A DNA stretch of 24,481 nucleotides from Bacteroidota bacterium (GTDB taxonomy: Bacteria; Bacteroidota; Bacteroidia; Flavobacteriales; Flavobacteriaceae), in assembly GCA_006227965.1 (NCBI GenBank), contig SBFL01000147.1, positions 1 through 24,481 of the forward strand, in the 5' to 3' direction. Shown here piece by piece: positions 8,664 through 15,560 of the stretch (position 1 is its first letter; each line of letters opens with the position of its first letter). The notes under the pieces were generated by a model, which was not told the DNA's origin, searched no databases, and was given only the letters and a program-made list of their open reading frames with translations. A program made the translations under genes and the position numbers.

Positions 8664-9134
8664 ATGGGTATTAAAAGCTTTATGGGGCGAAGGGCCAAGG
8701 AGTCATCCAAAAAGGAATATGATGCCCCCATTCTGGTAACGGATTACATGTCGCAGAAACTGGTGACGTTCCACCCGGAACAGTCTATTCTGGAGGTAAT
8801 GGAAGCTTTTGCCAAACACCGTATTTCAGGAGGTCCGGTATTGGATGACAATGGGTTTCTGGTGGGGATCATATCGGAGGCAGATTGCATGAAACAAATT
8901 TCGGAAAGCAGGTATTTCAACCAGCCTATCCTCGAAAAGAATGTGGAGCGCTATATGACCAGGGATGTGGAAACCATCCCTCACGACATGACTATTTTTG
9001 ATGCAGCAGGGGTTTTCCATAAAAACAACCGGCGCAGGCTTCCCGTGATGGAAAACGGGTTGTTGATTGGACAGATCAGCCGTAAGGATATCGTGATTGC
9101 GGCCCTGAAGCTCAGCGGGGAAAACTGGAAGTAG
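8664..9134 (+). CDS. Tandem CBS-domain protein
   Basis: Cytosolic 156-residue protein consisting of two CBS motifs. The first is 'VTDYMSQKLVTFHPEQSILE...ISGGPVLDDNGFLVGIISEAD', the second 'VERYMTRDVETIPHDMTIFD...RRRLPVMENGLLIGQISRKD'. CBS pairs bind adenine nucleotides and report energy state; no catalytic domain is attached, so the partner is unknown. The start at ATG 8664 (MGIKSFMGRR) is preferred to the upstream TTG at 8634, because flavobacterial homologues begin MGIKSF (from memory) and the promoter lies too close to 8634. It is monocistronic, with a strong terminator after the stop. Confidence 0.87.
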   Translation: MGIKSFMGRRAKESSKKEYDAPILVTDYMSQKLVTFHPEQSILEVMEAFAKHRISGGPVLDDNGFLVGIISEADCMKQISESRYFNQPILEKNVERYMTRDVETIPHDMTIFDAAGVFHKNNRRRLPVMENGLLIGQISRKDIVIAALKLSGENWK

Positions 9135-9162
9135 GCGCCTGCTAACAGCACGAATTGACGGC

Positions 9163-9200
9163 AAAAAGCCCGGGATCATGATCAGGTCCCGGGCTTTTTT
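9163..9200. terminator. Strong hairpin terminator, probably bidirectional
   Basis: Perfect 13-bp inverted repeat (AAAAAGCCCGGGA at 9163-9175 and its complement at 9187-9199) with an 11-base loop. It is flanked by A and T runs, so it can work for the CBS gene on the plus strand and for the BNR-protein gene arriving on the minus strand. Confidence 0.9.
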
Positions 9201-9220
9201 ATCCAGGCTATGGTACCCTT

Positions 9221-9766
9221 TTATTCTTCCTTCAAAATGAGGGCTGGTAATTCCAGTTCCCTGTACATGGCATTGAATTCGGCCATTCCCTCTCCTACAA
9301 TGGAATCCCGTTCTTTTGACAGGGCACTCCACTCCCGGACCAGGTCGGCGAGCCGTTCCCCGGCACCCTTTGTAAGGGCAGGCTCTGCCACGTCGATGAA
9401 GGATCGCAGGTACATCAGCTCGGCATTCAGCCGGTTGTTGAAATTGATAACGTCCTGGAAGGTTTTCTGGTGGGGCTGGATCAGGGATTCCTCCCATTGG
9501 GTTATCCGACCTTTAAGCGCCTCTCCTTTCTCAAGAAGGGGTTTGGCTTTTTCATTGCCTTCCAGCAGGGACTCATAGGATTTTATCTGGGAGGTCACTT
9601 TTCGTAACTGACCTACCGCATTATGCATATCCCGGATGGCGGCGTCAATCTTCCCAAGGGCTTCCTGCTGCTGCCTGTAGGCTTCCGGAGGAGCGTCAAT
9701 CCCGGGCTGAGCCAATACCCTGAAGGTACGCTCGGTCTGTTGTCCGTCCACCGTCAGACGCGCGGT
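9221..9766 (-). pseudogene. C-terminal remainder of the BNR protein, downstream of an in-frame TAG
   Basis: These 181 codons continue in exactly the same frame as the upstream BNR gene after its TAG at 9769-9767. The sequence around the stop reads GSGVAPDT-stop-TARLTVDGQQ, where family members have PGTYTxRLTVDG, so the TAG occupies the place of a tyrosine (TAC). The remainder carries the end of a beta domain (TARLTVDGQQTERTFRVL) and then about 140 residues of Glu/Gln/Leu-rich helices likely to form a coiled coil (QQQEALGKIDAAIRDM to MYRELELPALILKEE). A GTG at 9751 could in theory restart translation but would give a piece without signal peptide. No further disruption is seen, so the lesion is recent, a sequencing error, or read through. 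Confidence 0.75.
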
Positions 9767-12355
9767 CTAGGTATCAGGAGCAACACCGGACCCCCGGTAA
9801 TCCCCGAACACAAACACGTTCTCCACGGCCGGCAATGCATCCCGGCGGAAATCCCAGACAAAGCGGTTAAAACCGTGCCTGGCAGGCAATACCTCGGGTT
9901 TGGGAGGACCTCCGGGCCAGGTTTTGAAATCCCCGGGCGCTTTGTTCGTATAGGTGCGGATTGCGGTTTCTCCATCCAGTATCTCCAGGGAGATTTCGGA
10001 GGTATCCGCTGGCATGTGGAGGTAATAATCCAGGATGACCCCTGATTTCGGGTTTTGGCCTATCCCTGGGTTTTGGGAAGAACCTCCGACATACAGGTAT
10101 GTGTCCCTGGGGTTGGCCAGAAAAAGAGATTCCCCTTCCTGTCGCTGCTGCTGCAGGGGAGAAAGGTCATCCAGGATCCAGAAGGAACGCCCGGCTGTTG
10201 CTGCCACCAGGTCGTTCTGGCGGATGGTCAGATCATTTATGGGCACCACGGGCAGGTTGAGCTGGAAAGGTTGCCAGCTTTTCCCACCGTTCAGGGAAAT
10301 CTGCAGTCCGGTTTCTGTTCCTGCATACAGAAGCCCCGGGCGTTGTGTGTCTTCCCGGACCACCCGGATAAAGCCGTGAGGGTCTTCCAGCCCCTGAACG
10401 ATCAGGTCCCAGTTTTGGCCATAATCTGTGGTTTTATAGATGTAGGGCTTCAGGTCCATGAACTTATAGCGCATCAGGGTGATGTATGCGGTTGCCGGAT
10501 CGTGTGGAGAAACCTCGATACTGTTTACAATGCCTTCTTCCATGCCTTCAGGAGTGACATTTTCCCAGGAAGCACCTCCGTTGCGTGTCAGATGCAACAG
10601 GCCATCATCGCTCCCGGCCCATAGTACCCCTTTTTCATGGGGTGAGGCAGTCAGGTACATCAGGGTGTTGTAGTTTTCACCTCCGGCAGCCTCATTGGTA
10701 AAGGGAAGGCCTCCGGGGCCCTGTTTTTCGGGGTCGTTCCGGGTCAGGTCCGGGGAGATAACATCCCAGCTTTGGCCGGCATCCCCGGAGCGAAAGACCA
10801 CATTGCCGGCGTGGTAGATCACCGAAGGGTTGTGGGGGTCTGCAATAATGGGTGCATTCCAGTTATAGCGGTATTTAAAGTCTTCCGGGGCATTCCCAAG
10901 GGAAAGTTCCGGATATTCCTTGATCGGTTTTGCTTCCCGTATGGCCTTTATCCATTTTTCGATGATCCCCTGGTAGCATCCCCCAAAAATGATCTCCGGA
11001 TTATTGGGGTCAAATGCCAGGTAGGCGCTTTCACACCCTGCCACAGAGTACCAGTCTTTCCAGTCGATCCCATTGTCGTTCGTCCTGCTGAGGATGGCTA
11101 TGGCCGAATTGTCCTGTTGCCCCCCGTAAACGTGGTAGGGAAAGAGGTTGTCCGTAATAACCCGGTAGAATTGTGCTGTGGGCTGGTTTTGCTGGGTACT
11201 CCAACTCGCTCCCTTGTTGTTAGAGATATTGGCCCCTCCGTCATTGGCATTGATCATGCGCCGGTTGTCTTCCGGGTTTATCCAGAGGTCGTGGTTGTCC
11301 CCATGGGGAGTGGGAACAGGCTTAAAGGTGCGTCCCCCGTCTATGGAACGGGTCACCGGGGCATTCAGCACATATACGGTTTCGGCTTCCTGGGGGTCCG
11401 CGAAGATTTCCATATAGTACCAGGAGCGGGTCACGTTGATCCGGTCCTTGCTCACCTGACGCCATTTCTTGCCTCCGTCATCGGAGCGGTAGACCCCTGC
11501 TTTTTCCCCTTCAGCCTCTAAAACCGCATAGACGAGGTCTGACCGGGCACCGGAGGCAGAAATGCCCGCCTTACCCAATTCATCCGGCAATCCCTCCTTC
11601 ATTTTATGCCAGGCAGTCCCACCGTCAGTGGATTTGTAAAGGCCGGAATTCGGCCCTCCTGATTTCATGGTCCAGGGCCGGCGCTGATGTTCCCACAAGG
11701 CTGCATACAACACCAGGGGATTGTTCGGGTCCATACTCAGGGAAGACGCCCCCGTGGTTCCGTTGACAAAAAGGACCTTTTCCCAGGTTTCGCCACCGTT
11801 CGAAGACCGATATACCCCCCGCTCCTCGGACGGACCATACTGGGCACCCTGTACTGCTGCATAGAAGAGGTTCTCATTCGTGGGATGGATAATGACATCG
11901 GAGATATGCCGGCTCCCTTCCAGCCCCAGGTGCTTCCAGGACTGACCTGCATCCCGGGAAAGGTAGACCCCGTCCCCCATGGAGGTCATCACCCCTCTGG
12001 CCGCATGCTCCCCCATCCCGACCAGGACCACATTCGGGTTACTTTCAGAGACGGCTATAGCCCCTACAGTGCCGGTCCTGAAAAACCCGTCGGAAACATT
12101 TTTCCAGTGCAGGCCATCGTCAGTGGTTTTCCAAACGCCGCCCCCGGTACTCCCCATATAATAGGTTCCAGGCTGGCTGACCACCCCGCTTACCGCCACG
12201 GAACGCCCGCCGCGGAAGGGTCCTATATTCCGCCATTTCAGACCTGTAAAAAGGGTGTCGCTTAGTACCTGGGGTTTTACCTGTTTTTTCCGGCGTTGGC
12301 CGTTAAGCGGCAGCAACAGGCAGCATGCGAGAAAGAGTAGTACATAGTGTTTCAT
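9767..12355 (-). CDS. Secreted BNR/Asp-box (VPS10-like sortilin) repeat protein, C-terminally truncated by TAG
   Basis: Large exported beta-propeller protein of 862 residues as read. Signal peptide: MKHYVLLFLACCLLLPLNG. About eleven Asp-box-like motifs are visible, among them TTDDGLHW, SRDAGQSW, SSNGGETW, STDGGTAW, SDDGGKKW, SIDGGRTF, SGDAGQSW, TRNGGASW, TTDYGQNW and SLNGGKSW, the pattern of proteins labelled 'WD40/YVTN/BNR-like' or 'glycosyl hydrolase'. Enzymatic activity is unproven for this family. I chose ATG 12355 over the ORF's earliest start at 12391 because it begins the signal peptide and leaves 16 bases after the S12 gene stop instead of overlapping it. Together with 9221-9766 the intact gene would encode about 1044 residues. 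Likely co-transcribed with the S12 hydrolase. Confidence 0.88.
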   Translation of the reverse strand: MKHYVLLFLACCLLLPLNGQRRKKQVKPQVLSDTLFTGLKWRNIGPFRGGRSVAVSGVVSQPGTYYMGSTGGGVWKTTDDGLHWKNVSDGFFRTGTVGAIAVSESNPNVVLVGMGEHAARGVMTSMGDGVYLSRDAGQSWKHLGLEGSRHISDVIIHPTNENLFYAAVQGAQYGPSEERGVYRSSNGGETWEKVLFVNGTTGASSLSMDPNNPLVLYAALWEHQRRPWTMKSGGPNSGLYKSTDGGTAWHKMKEGLPDELGKAGISASGARSDLVYAVLEAEGEKAGVYRSDDGGKKWRQVSKDRINVTRSWYYMEIFADPQEAETVYVLNAPVTRSIDGGRTFKPVPTPHGDNHDLWINPEDNRRMINANDGGANISNNKGASWSTQQNQPTAQFYRVITDNLFPYHVYGGQQDNSAIAILSRTNDNGIDWKDWYSVAGCESAYLAFDPNNPEIIFGGCYQGIIEKWIKAIREAKPIKEYPELSLGNAPEDFKYRYNWNAPIIADPHNPSVIYHAGNVVFRSGDAGQSWDVISPDLTRNDPEKQGPGGLPFTNEAAGGENYNTLMYLTASPHEKGVLWAGSDDGLLHLTRNGGASWENVTPEGMEEGIVNSIEVSPHDPATAYITLMRYKFMDLKPYIYKTTDYGQNWDLIVQGLEDPHGFIRVVREDTQRPGLLYAGTETGLQISLNGGKSWQPFQLNLPVVPINDLTIRQNDLVAATAGRSFWILDDLSPLQQQRQEGESLFLANPRDTYLYVGGSSQNPGIGQNPKSGVILDYYLHMPADTSEISLEILDGETAIRTYTNKAPGDFKTWPGGPPKPEVLPARHGFNRFVWDFRRDALPAVENVFVFGDYRGSGVAPDT

Positions 12356-12371
12356 TTTGATTTGTTTTGTA

Positions 12372-13661
12372 TTAATCATTGACGGAGGCAAAAGTCATCT
12401 GCCGGAACTTCCACCCTGTTTGATCTGAAGGGGCACCCTGGGTTTGCTTCATAAGTATACCGATCAATTGCTCTCCGGGATCTGCGAAATACTGGGTGTT
12501 GAAATACCCTCCCCAGTCAAAGGTACCCAGGCCGCCTTGTCCTCCAAAACCGACCCCGTCCTGATTCACAAGGCCGAAGGCAAGCCCGTAGTCTTTGGGC
12601 CCGTTGGCCCACAGGTCGCCAATCTGATTGGCCATCATGGTTTCCACGGTGGTCCGGCTAAGTAGTCGTATACCGTTGTATTCACCCTTGTTGAGATACA
12701 TCTGCAGGAAGACGGCGTAGTCCATTGGGGTACTCGACAGGCCGGCACCCCCCGAGAAAAAACGCCTGGCACCTTTTACAGGATAATCCGGGTCGTAAAA
12801 GGTAACAGGGTAGTGTTCCCATTGACCATCCTTCAGGTGCTGGACGGGGACGAGCCTGTCTGCCCTGGATTCAGGAAGGTAAAACCACGTATCGTCCATG
12901 CCCAGCGGATCAAAAATGCGCTCCCTAAGGAAGCTGTCAAAAGGCATGTCCGTCAAGACCTCAACGAAGTAACCCAGAACATCCAGGCCCTCGCTGTAGG
13001 TGAAATTTTCCCCTGGTTTATGATGAAGTGGCAATTCTGCCAGTTTCAGGACGCTTGTTTCGATGGGAATGTCTTCCGTCGTGAAAAGATCGGTTATTCC
13101 CGCTTTTTTGTAGATCATCCGGAAGCGGGGATCCCGGTCAATGACCCCATACCCGATGCCCGAGGTATGTGTGAGCAGGTGCCGGATGGTAATTTCCATT
13201 CCGGCCGGTTCCGCAGTAAAGGTGGTGTCTTTTTCGTCAAAGCCGGTTATTACATGCGGCTCCTTGAATTCAGGAATATACCTGGAGATGGGGTCGTCCA
13301 GACGAAACCTTCCTTCTTCCCAAAGCATCATAACTGCAGTGGCAGTTATGGCCTTGGTTTGAGAGGCGATGCGAAAAATAGCCTCTTCACTGAAAGAACT
13401 GTTATTTTGGACATCTGACATCCCGAAAGCATGATGATAGACTACCTTGCCATTTCTGGCAATCAGGGCCACCCCACCGGGGACCTGACCGTCTGTTACA
13501 GCTTGATCGAGCATCCGGCTGATTCCGTCCAGGCGGTCCGGCGAAAGCCCTTCCGATTCAGGGCTACCCACAGTCAAATTCCCATCGGGAATGGGCTCAG
13601 CAGCCTGCCGGCATGAGCCCAAAAGCATGACCGCTCCGAATAGGGTTATAAAATATTTCAT
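12372..13661 (-). CDS. Beta-lactamase-family (S12) serine hydrolase, lipoprotein
   Basis: Penicillin-binding-protein-like serine hydrolase of 429 residues. It starts MKYFITLFGAVMLLGSC, a lipoprotein signal with Cys17. Nucleophile motif Ser100-Gln-Thr-Lys103 in FRIASQTKAIT; second motif Tyr222-Ser in NFTYSEGLDVLGYF; 'HLLTHTSGIGYG' before it is also typical. The third motif region is probably FGGQGGLGTFDWGG, in place of a classical KTG or HxG. These enzymes act as esterases, D-aminopeptidases or carboxypeptidases; substrate cannot be predicted. First gene of a probable pair with the BNR protein, with a clear -7 box upstream. Confidence 0.92.
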   Translation of the reverse strand: MKYFITLFGAVMLLGSCRQAAEPIPDGNLTVGSPESEGLSPDRLDGISRMLDQAVTDGQVPGGVALIARNGKVVYHHAFGMSDVQNNSSFSEEAIFRIASQTKAITATAVMMLWEEGRFRLDDPISRYIPEFKEPHVITGFDEKDTTFTAEPAGMEITIRHLLTHTSGIGYGVIDRDPRFRMIYKKAGITDLFTTEDIPIETSVLKLAELPLHHKPGENFTYSEGLDVLGYFVEVLTDMPFDSFLRERIFDPLGMDDTWFYLPESRADRLVPVQHLKDGQWEHYPVTFYDPDYPVKGARRFFSGGAGLSSTPMDYAVFLQMYLNKGEYNGIRLLSRTTVETMMANQIGDLWANGPKDYGLAFGLVNQDGVGFGGQGGLGTFDWGGYFNTQYFADPGEQLIGILMKQTQGAPSDQTGWKFRQMTFASVND

Positions 13662-13679
13662 AGGGTTGGTTTAGCTTTC

Positions 13680-13687
13680 TAAAGATA
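13680..13687 (-). promoter_or_regulatory. Putative -7 box (TATCTTTA) for the S12 hydrolase-BNR operon
   Basis: TATCTTTA on the minus strand, 18 bases before the ATG at 13661. The -33 element is not clear. Confidence 0.45.
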
Positions 13688-13804
13688 CATAATCGCAAGA
13701 TACTCCGAAGCTCTCCTGAAACATGCATCCCTTCCGTACTTTGCACCTGCTATGGTTTGGCAGGGGAGGGCAGGATCTTTGTCTGAAACTTCAAAAATTC
13801 AGTT

Positions 13805-14137
13805 ATGAACGCACTCAGAAACAAAGTCTTGCTGATTGGAAACCTGGGCCAGGACCCGGATGTCCTTGTGATGGAAAGCGGCAACAAGATGGCCCGCTTC
13901 TCCATTGCCACCAATGAAACCTACCGAAATGGCAAGGGAGAAAAGGTTACGGACACCCAGTGGCACCAGGTGGTTGCCTGGGGGAAGACGGCAGAAATTG
14001 TAGAGAATTATCTGACAAAGGGAAAGGAGGTGGCCGTGGAAGGCAAACTTGTTCACCGTACCTACGATGCCGATGACGGCCAGCGCAAGTACGTCACCGA
14101 GGTACGCTGCACCGAGCTGCTTATGCTGGGCAAATAG
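13805..14137 (+). CDS. ssb: Single-stranded DNA-binding protein, short form without acidic tail
   Basis: OB-fold SSB of 110 residues: MNALRNKVLLIGNLGQDPDV, 'ARFSIATNETYRNGKGE', 'TQWHQVVAWGKTAEIVENYL' and 'KGKEVAVEGKLVHRTYDADD' match the family closely. It coats single-stranded DNA during replication and repair. It stops directly after the OB fold (ELLMLGK) and lacks the Gly/Pro-rich linker and acidic DDDxPF tip by which normal SSBs recruit partner proteins. It may therefore be a second, specialised SSB in addition to a full-length housekeeping one. Monocistronic, ending in a hairpin terminator. Upstream, TACTTTGC (13737-13744) and GATCTTTG (13774-13781) are imperfect promoter candidates. Confidence 0.93.
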   Translation: MNALRNKVLLIGNLGQDPDVLVMESGNKMARFSIATNETYRNGKGEKVTDTQWHQVVAWGKTAEIVENYLTKGKEVAVEGKLVHRTYDADDGQRKYVTEVRCTELLMLGK

Positions 14138-14162
14138 TCCCCCAGAAAGGTATTGATCGAGG

Positions 14163-14187
14163 AAAAGGGCTTTTGGCCCTTTTTTTA
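14163..14187 (+). terminator. Rho-independent terminator of ssb
   Basis: Eight-base stem AAAAGGGC (14163-14170) with GCCCTTTT (14176-14183), five-base loop TTTTG, followed by a run of T. It starts 26 bases after the ssb stop. Confidence 0.88.
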
Positions 14188-14255
14188 TGGGATTTGGACG
14201 GTGAATATGTAACTTCTTTAGGTGTGTTTCGTCTAATTTTTAAATCCCGAACCAC

Positions 14256-14705
14256 TTGAAAAAAGGTGTTGTCATATGGTTTCTGATCCTGACATGGGCT
14301 TGCTTCATTCCGGTCTCTGCACAGGAATTTGAGGGAAGTACCACTGAGGGTCTGGCCTTTGCGGCTCTTGCCGTTCGGGACGCAGAACATGAACACAGGC
14401 TGGTGTTTGAAAAGTCGGTGGATGAAGCCGATTATTGGAATGACCAGAGGATCTTCGAACAACAAATGCTGGAGCGTAATCCGGCCCACTACAGGAGCTA
14501 TCTCAATGGCAAGAAAAAATCATACCTGAAGCACAGGGAAATTTGTGGTTCAAAATGTGGCCATGGGGACTACTATTACCGTCAGGCATCCTTTTATATG
14601 CAATACGATTCAGGGGAAAAGGGTTCCTTTCTTACACTGATCCAATCGGAGAATGCGGATGGCTGGGAGGTTTCATACGCTGTTGGGAAACAGCACCTAC
14701 GCTAA
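14256..14705 (+). CDS. Small secreted protein of unknown family, TTG start
   Basis: I do not recognise this 149-residue protein. It starts with a good signal peptide (M/L-KKGVVIWFLILTWACFIP then VSAQ, probable cleavage after Ala). The mature part is charged, with conserved-looking stretches 'GLAFAALAVRDAEHEHRLVF', 'CGSKCGHGDYYYRQASFYMQ' and 'GSFLTLIQSENADGWEVSY'. The CxxxC and nearby His could bind a metal or form a disulfide. The start must be TTG at 14256: the next in-frame Met comes well inside the mature protein. It converges on the Cys-rich mini-gene with five bases between stop codons. Confidence 0.7.
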   Translation: MKKGVVIWFLILTWACFIPVSAQEFEGSTTEGLAFAALAVRDAEHEHRLVFEKSVDEADYWNDQRIFEQQMLERNPAHYRSYLNGKKKSYLKHREICGSKCGHGDYYYRQASFYMQYDSGEKGSFLTLIQSENADGWEVSYAVGKQHLR

Positions 14706-14710
14706 TCAAG

Positions 14711-14914
14711 TCAGGCGACCTGTGGAAGCTGCCTTCGCTCTTCCAATTCCTTAAGAAGGTCTAAGCAGGGACATTTGCTGCACCTTTTGCTCTCACATTT
14801 CCTATACTTTTTACAACACTTTGGTTTGCATCCTGTGGGGGGGCACAGGGCATGAGCGAGATTGCGGAGCCTTTTCTCTCTTTTTTTGAGCTGTTTGTCC
14901 TTCTTTTTACCCAT
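14711..14914 (-). CDS. Eight-cysteine basic mini-protein
   Basis: A 67-residue protein with three parts: a Lys/Arg-rich head (MGKKKDKQLKKREKRLRNLA), a central cysteine cluster CPPTGCKPKCCKKYRKC followed by ESKRCSKCPC (Cys24, 29, 33, 34, 40, 45, 48, 50), and a short helical Leu/Glu tail. The spacing would suit binding of zinc, copper or an iron-sulfur cluster; the basic head could bind nucleic acid. There is no signal peptide, so it is cytosolic. I recall similar unnamed short proteins in other Flavobacteriaceae but cannot confirm it. A -7 box and a hairpin touching the start codon sit directly upstream; ferritin is the upstream neighbour on the same strand, 64 bases away. Confidence 0.72.
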   Translation of the reverse strand: MGKKKDKQLKKREKRLRNLAHALCPPTGCKPKCCKKYRKCESKRCSKCPCLDLLKELEERRQLPQVA

Positions 14915-14933
14915 GGGAGCATGACTACTCCCA
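14914..14933 (-). promoter_or_regulatory. Hairpin in the leader of the Cys-rich gene, abutting the start codon
   Basis: On the minus strand TGGGAG, an eight-base loop, then CTCCCA form a six-pair stem whose last A is the first base of the ATG at 14914. The -7 box ends one base upstream of it, so the mRNA would begin in or next to the stem. This could influence ribosome access or mRNA stability; function is inferred only. Confidence 0.4.
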
Positions 14934-14941
14934 CAAATTTA
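14934..14941 (-). promoter_or_regulatory. Putative promoter of the Cys-rich mini-gene (-7 TAAATTTG)
   Basis: The minus strand reads TAAATTTG, an exact TAnnTTTG match, with a TTTA 17 bases upstream as a possible degraded -33 box, in a strongly AT-rich stretch between ferritin and this gene. Transcription would start about 12-15 bases before the ATG. Confidence 0.5.
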
Positions 14942-14978
14942 GTAATTTAAAATGAATCTAAATAAAAAATTTAACATC

Positions 14979-15497
14979 CTAGGCGCCCGGATCCCCGGCA
15001 GCACTTTCCACGGCAATTTGCTGTACATCACGGTCAAATAGGTAGAGCCCGCCCTTGTCGTTCCCAATCAGGTTTATTTTGTCCAGAATCGTTCTGGCCA
15101 GGGCTTCTTCCTCGATCTGTTCAGCCACATACCACTGCAGGAAATTATGGGTGGCATAATCCTTCTCTTCCAGGGTAATATGGACCAGGTCATTGATGCT
15201 CTGGGATACAAAGATCTCATGTTCGAGCAGCTCTTTGAACATTTTCTGGAAGCTCCCGAAATCTGTTTTGGGGGCATCCAGCGCGGTAACGATCGCATGC
15301 CCTCCCCGCTCGTTGACATATTTGACGAGCTTCAGCATATGCATACGCTCCTCATCTGAGTGTTTATACATAAACTGGGCGATTCCTTCCAGTCCCTTTA
15401 CCTCGGCCCATGAGGCCATAGAGAGGTAAACCTGTGAGGATTCTGCTTCTATCCTGATTTGCCTGTTCAGGGCTTTTTCAACTTTTTCCGTTAGCAT
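14979..15497 (-). CDS. ftnA: Non-haem ferritin
   Basis: Iron-storage ferritin of 172 residues that oxidises Fe(II) and stores it in a 24-subunit cytosolic shell. Ferroxidase residues sit at the positions known from E. coli FtnA: Glu17, Tyr24, Glu50, His53, Glu94, Gln127 and Glu130. Hallmark stretches are ESSQVYLSMASWAEVKGLEG and HSDEERMHM. There is no haem-ligating Met pattern of bacterioferritin. A -7 box TACTTTTG lies 17 bases upstream, just behind the terminator of the PAP2 gene. It is followed on the same strand by the Cys-rich mini-protein, which has its own promoter. Confidence 0.95.
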   Translation of the reverse strand: MLTEKVEKALNRQIRIEAESSQVYLSMASWAEVKGLEGIAQFMYKHSDEERMHMLKLVKYVNERGGHAIVTALDAPKTDFGSFQKMFKELLEHEIFVSQSINDLVHITLEEKDYATHNFLQWYVAEQIEEEALARTILDKINLIGNDKGGLYLFDRDVQQIAVESAAGDPGA

Positions 15498-15513
15498 GGT
15501 TCTGAATTTTACT

Positions 15514-15521
15514 CAAAAGTA
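15514..15521 (-). promoter_or_regulatory. Putative -7 box (TACTTTTG) for ferritin
   Basis: Exact TAnnTTTG match on the minus strand, 17 bases upstream of the ferritin ATG. The preceding T run belongs to the terminator of the upstream operon, so the two signals are fused back to front. No -33 TTTG is visible. Confidence 0.5.
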
Positions 15522-15522
15522 C

Positions 15523-15555
15523 AAAAAGACCCAGATCTCCCGAGGCTCCTGGGCC
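15523..15555 (-). terminator. Terminator of the deacetylase-PAP2 operon
   Basis: Read on the minus strand: GGCCCAG (15555-15549), a 14-base loop, then CTGGGTC (15534-15528) with one G-U pair, followed by TTTTT (15527-15523). It starts five bases after the PAP2 stop. Confidence 0.6.
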
Positions 15556-15560
15556 AAAAA

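Noticed and set aside
10772..11521. 249-codon plus-strand open frame
   Set aside because: Antisense to the Asp-box repeats of the BNR gene; its apparent pattern mirrors the repeats.
9767..12391. Earlier start of the BNR gene at 12391
   Set aside because: Overlaps the end of the S12 gene and puts 12 residues in front of a good signal peptide; ATG 12355 preferred.
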